Source of the DNA: Candidatus Coatesiibacteriota bacterium
GTDB lineage: Bacteria; RBG-13-66-14
DNA: 8,744 nucleotides
Direction of reading: 5' to 3'
Assembly (NCBI GenBank): GCA_014728185.1
Contig: WJMB01000182.1
Coordinates: forward strand, 1 to 8,744
Below are positions 7,141 through 8,744 of this stretch, piece by piece. The first letter of the stretch is position 1; every line of letters starts with the position of its first letter. Position numbers and translations under genes: made by a program. The notes under the pieces are model-generated. The model made no database searches. It worked only from the letters and a program-made list of their open reading frames with translations, and had not been told where the DNA came from.

Positions 7141-8238
7141 TTAGGTGCGATTGACCCGCCAGATCAGGATGATCCCGGCGACACCGAAGAGGATGTTGGG
7201 CGTGTAGGCCGCCCAGAAGGGACTCATCACCCCGGACTGGCCCAGGGCCCGGCCCATGGCGATGAACCCCCAGAGCACAAAGCCCAAAAGCACCGCCACA
7301 CCGAAGCCCAGCGCCGTGCCCGAACGCGAGGTGCGGATGGCCAGCGGCGCGCCCAGCAGCACCACGATCAGGTTGGCCAGGGGCACGCTGATCTTGAGCT
7401 CAAGCTCGACCCGCTCCTTGTGCGCCTCCTTGCCCGAGCGCTCCAGCAGCTCGATGTAGTCCTCCAGCTCGGCGTAGGTCATGTCCTCGGGCGTCTTGGA
7501 GAGCACCCCGAACTCGTCGGGGGCCTCCTCGATGGGCACCGTCATCTCGTCGATCTTCTCCAGACCGACCTGGACCCCCGCGGGGTCGAAGGTGCGCACC
7601 TCGTTGTCGTAGAAGATCCACTCGCCGTCGATGTACTCGGCGGCCACCGCGTCGATGCGCCGGGCCACCCCGGCGGCGTCGTCATCGTGGAAGATGATCA
7701 GCGAGGGACGGCTCATCCTGCCGTTGTAGGCGTCCAGGGTCCCGGCGTAGAGCAGGTTGTCGTTGCGCAGGTTGGCCGAGTAGTCGTTGGTCTTCATCCG
7801 CGCCTCCTGGTCCATGCGGTCGAAGACCCATTTCTTGATGGCGATCATCTCCTCGTTGGCCGGCGGGACGACGGTCTCGCCCCAGACCCAGACCAGACCG
7901 CCGATCAGCGCGCCCATTAGAATCAACGGCGCGAAGACCCGGTAGAGCGAGATACCGCCGGCCTTCATCGCCGTTATCTCCGAGCTCTTCGACAGGATGC
8001 TGATACAGAACAGCACCCCCAAGAGCACCGCAATGGGGTTGATCCACTTGATGACGAAGGGGACCATCAACATGTAATAGCGCGCCACCGTGCCCACGTC
8101 GGTCCCGCGCTCCATGAAACCGCCCACGCTCTCGATGAAGTTGACCACCAGATAGATGGTGATGAACGCCAACAGGGCGTAGAGGTAGTAGCGCAGGAAG
8201 CCGCGCACGATGTAGCGGTCCAGGGTGCGTCCGAGCAT
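7141..8238 (-). CDS. LptF/LptG-family lipopolysaccharide export permease
   Basis: Inner-membrane permease subunit of the Lpt system, which with the LptB ATPase extracts lipopolysaccharide and passes it to the LptC-LptA bridge. The 365 aa match the family length. Six membrane segments are visible in the expected 3+3 arrangement: about 15-35, 55-80, 100-122, then 282-301, 308-330 and 340-361. Between them lies a periplasmic beta-jellyroll-type domain (about 125-280). The conserved cytoplasmic coupling segment SEITAMKAGGISLYR (86-100) and the VVPPANEE stretch (123-130) are typical. The ATG at 8238-8236 has GGAGAG five nucleotides upstream. I cannot decide between LptF and LptG, so I give no symbol; the partner permease that normally accompanies it is not adjacent. 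A sigma70-like promoter lies upstream, divergent from ribH. Confidence 0.92.
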   Translation of the reverse strand: MLGRTLDRYIVRGFLRYYLYALLAFITIYLVVNFIESVGGFMERGTDVGTVARYYMLMVPFVIKWINPIAVLLGVLFCISILSKSSEITAMKAGGISLYRVFAPLILMGALIGGLVWVWGETVVPPANEEMIAIKKWVFDRMDQEARMKTNDYSANLRNDNLLYAGTLDAYNGRMSRPSLIIFHDDDAAGVARRIDAVAAEYIDGEWIFYDNEVRTFDPAGVQVGLEKIDEMTVPIEEAPDEFGVLSKTPEDMTYAELEDYIELLERSGKEAHKERVELELKISVPLANLIVVLLGAPLAIRTSRSGTALGFGVAVLLGFVLWGFIAMGRALGQSGVMSPFWAAYTPNILFGVAGIILIWRVNRT

Positions 8239-8274
8239 CGTCTCTCCGCGTGGTTCCAGGGCGTGAACGGGCCA

Positions 8275-8303
8275 AGCATACCCCCCGAGGCCCCGCAGCG
8301 CAA
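8275..8303 (-). promoter_or_regulatory. Sigma70-type promoter for the LptF/G-family gene
   Basis: On the minus strand: -35 TTGCGC (8303-8298), 17-nt spacer, -10 TATGCT (8280-8275). The predicted leader is about 30 nt. Both hexamers are imperfect but the spacing is optimal. Confidence 0.5.
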
Positions 8304-8312
8304 GGGGTCGCC

Positions 8313-8323
8313 GCAGGGGTTAT
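8313..8323 (+). repeat. Direct repeat copy 1 (gcaggggttat)
   Basis: First copy of an exact 11-bp direct repeat; the second is at 8352-8362, 39 bp downstream start to start. Copy 1 lies upstream of the ribH -35 box. Confidence 0.6.
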
Positions 8324-8335
8324 CCGAGGACCGCC

Positions 8336-8365
8336 TTGACCCAACGACCCGGCAGGGGTTATATT
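8336..8365 (+). promoter_or_regulatory. Sigma70-type promoter for ribH
   Basis: TTGACC (8336-8341), 18-nt spacer and TATATT (8360-8365) on the plus strand. Transcription would start near 8372, leaving about 25 nt before the ribH ATG. That is too short for an FMN riboswitch. Repeat copy 2 overlaps the spacer and the start of the -10 box. Confidence 0.65.
8352..8362 (+). repeat. Direct repeat copy 2 (gcaggggttat)
   Basis: Second exact copy of the 11-bp repeat at 8313-8323. It overlaps the -10 region of the proposed ribH promoter, a position suited to an operator. Confidence 0.6.
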
Positions 8366-8396
8366 ACACTAAACACTCAGCCACCGGAGGCCAAGC

Positions 8397-8744
8397 ATGA
8401 CCGTCCACCAGGGACGCCTCGTCGGCAAGGGCCGGCGCATCGGCATCGTCGTCAGCCGCTTCAACGAGTTCATCACCGGCAAGCTCCTCGAGGGAGCCCT
8501 CGACGCCTTGTACCGCCACGAGGTCGCCGAGGACGCCGTCGACGTCTTCTGGGTGCCCGGCTGCTGGGAGATCCCCGTCACCGCCAAGCGCATCGACGGT
8601 CATTACGACGCCGTGATCTGCCTGGGTGCGGTCATCCGCGGCGGCACCCCCCACTTCAACTACGTCGCCGCCGAGGTCGCCAAGGGCGTGGCCCAGGTCG
8701 GCCTGAACGCCGCCAAGCCGGTCATCTTCGGCGTGCTGACCACC
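8397..8744 (+). CDS. ribH: 6,7-dimethyl-8-ribityllumazine synthase, N-terminal part (runs off window)
   Basis: Lumazine synthase condenses 5-amino-6-ribitylaminouracil with 3,4-dihydroxy-2-butanone 4-phosphate, the penultimate step of riboflavin synthesis, in cytosolic oligomeric shells. 116 codons are present out of the usual ~155. Motifs seen: IVVSRFNEFIT (17-27), substrate-binding WVPGCWEIPVTAK (52-64), and CLGAVIRGGTPHFNYVA (75-91) with the catalytic His (H86). RGGT replaces the more common RGET, so the usual Glu is a Gly. FGVLTT (111-116) matches the conserved FGVLTT(D/N) segment at the window edge. The ATG is supported by CGGAGG six nucleotides upstream and by the promoter at 8336-8365. 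It is the only plus-strand gene here and diverges from the Lpt permease gene; other rib genes, if clustered, would lie to the right. Confidence 0.96.
   Translation, partial: MTVHQGRLVGKGRRIGIVVSRFNEFITGKLLEGALDALYRHEVAEDAVDVFWVPGCWEIPVTAKRIDGHYDAVICLGAVIRGGTPHFNYVAAEVAKGVAQVGLNAAKPVIFGVLTT

Noticed and set aside
6829..7920. A 363-codon plus-strand open frame antisense to the Lpt permease and hydrolase
   Set aside because: It crosses two unrelated minus-strand genes and the gap between them, and its composition is antisense-like.
8366..8396. FMN riboswitch before ribH
   Set aside because: The predicted leader is only about 25 nt, far too short for an RFN element.

Overview
The window is GC-rich (roughly two thirds G+C by eye) and densely coding. 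All genes run on the minus strand except one at the right edge. It looks like an ordinary chromosomal segment of a Gram-negative, diderm bacterium: an LptF/LptG-family lipopolysaccharide-export permease is present, SecD and SecF are separate proteins, and two core genes use TTG starts. A phosphate butyryltransferase hints at anaerobic or fermentative acyl-CoA metabolism. Low similarity to textbook proteins and unusual domain sizes suggest a poorly sampled, perhaps uncultivated phylum; I cannot name it from sequence alone.

Layout from right to left, following transcription. At the right edge, ribH (lumazine synthase, plus strand, cut by the window end) diverges from an LptF/LptG-family permease gene (minus strand, 7141-8238). 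Between them lie two plausible sigma70-type promoters and an 11-bp direct repeat. Next is a secreted family-43 glycoside hydrolase (arabinanase-like), split by one frameshift near 6343 (6104-7077). A well-formed extended -10 promoter at 6000-6028 then precedes a four-gene minus-strand cluster: tsaD (tRNA t6A synthesis), an uncharacterised exported protein, secD and secF. tsaD and the exported protein overlap as ATGA, so they are probably translationally coupled. A 358-bp stretch without a convincing gene follows, then the start of a phosphate butyryltransferase gene that runs off the left edge.

The most interesting object is the exported protein at 4005-4832. Its last ~85 residues resemble the periplasmic P1 'head' region of the SecD encoded immediately downstream, but it has a cleavable signal peptide and no membrane channel. 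It looks like a soluble, stand-alone SecD-head paralogue encoded with the Sec motor. The neighbouring SecF also carries a periplasmic domain about 190 residues longer than usual, so the periplasmic side of this translocase appears remodelled. Other points are the in-frame amber codon and 43 open codons separating secD from secF, and the single-lesion GH43 gene.
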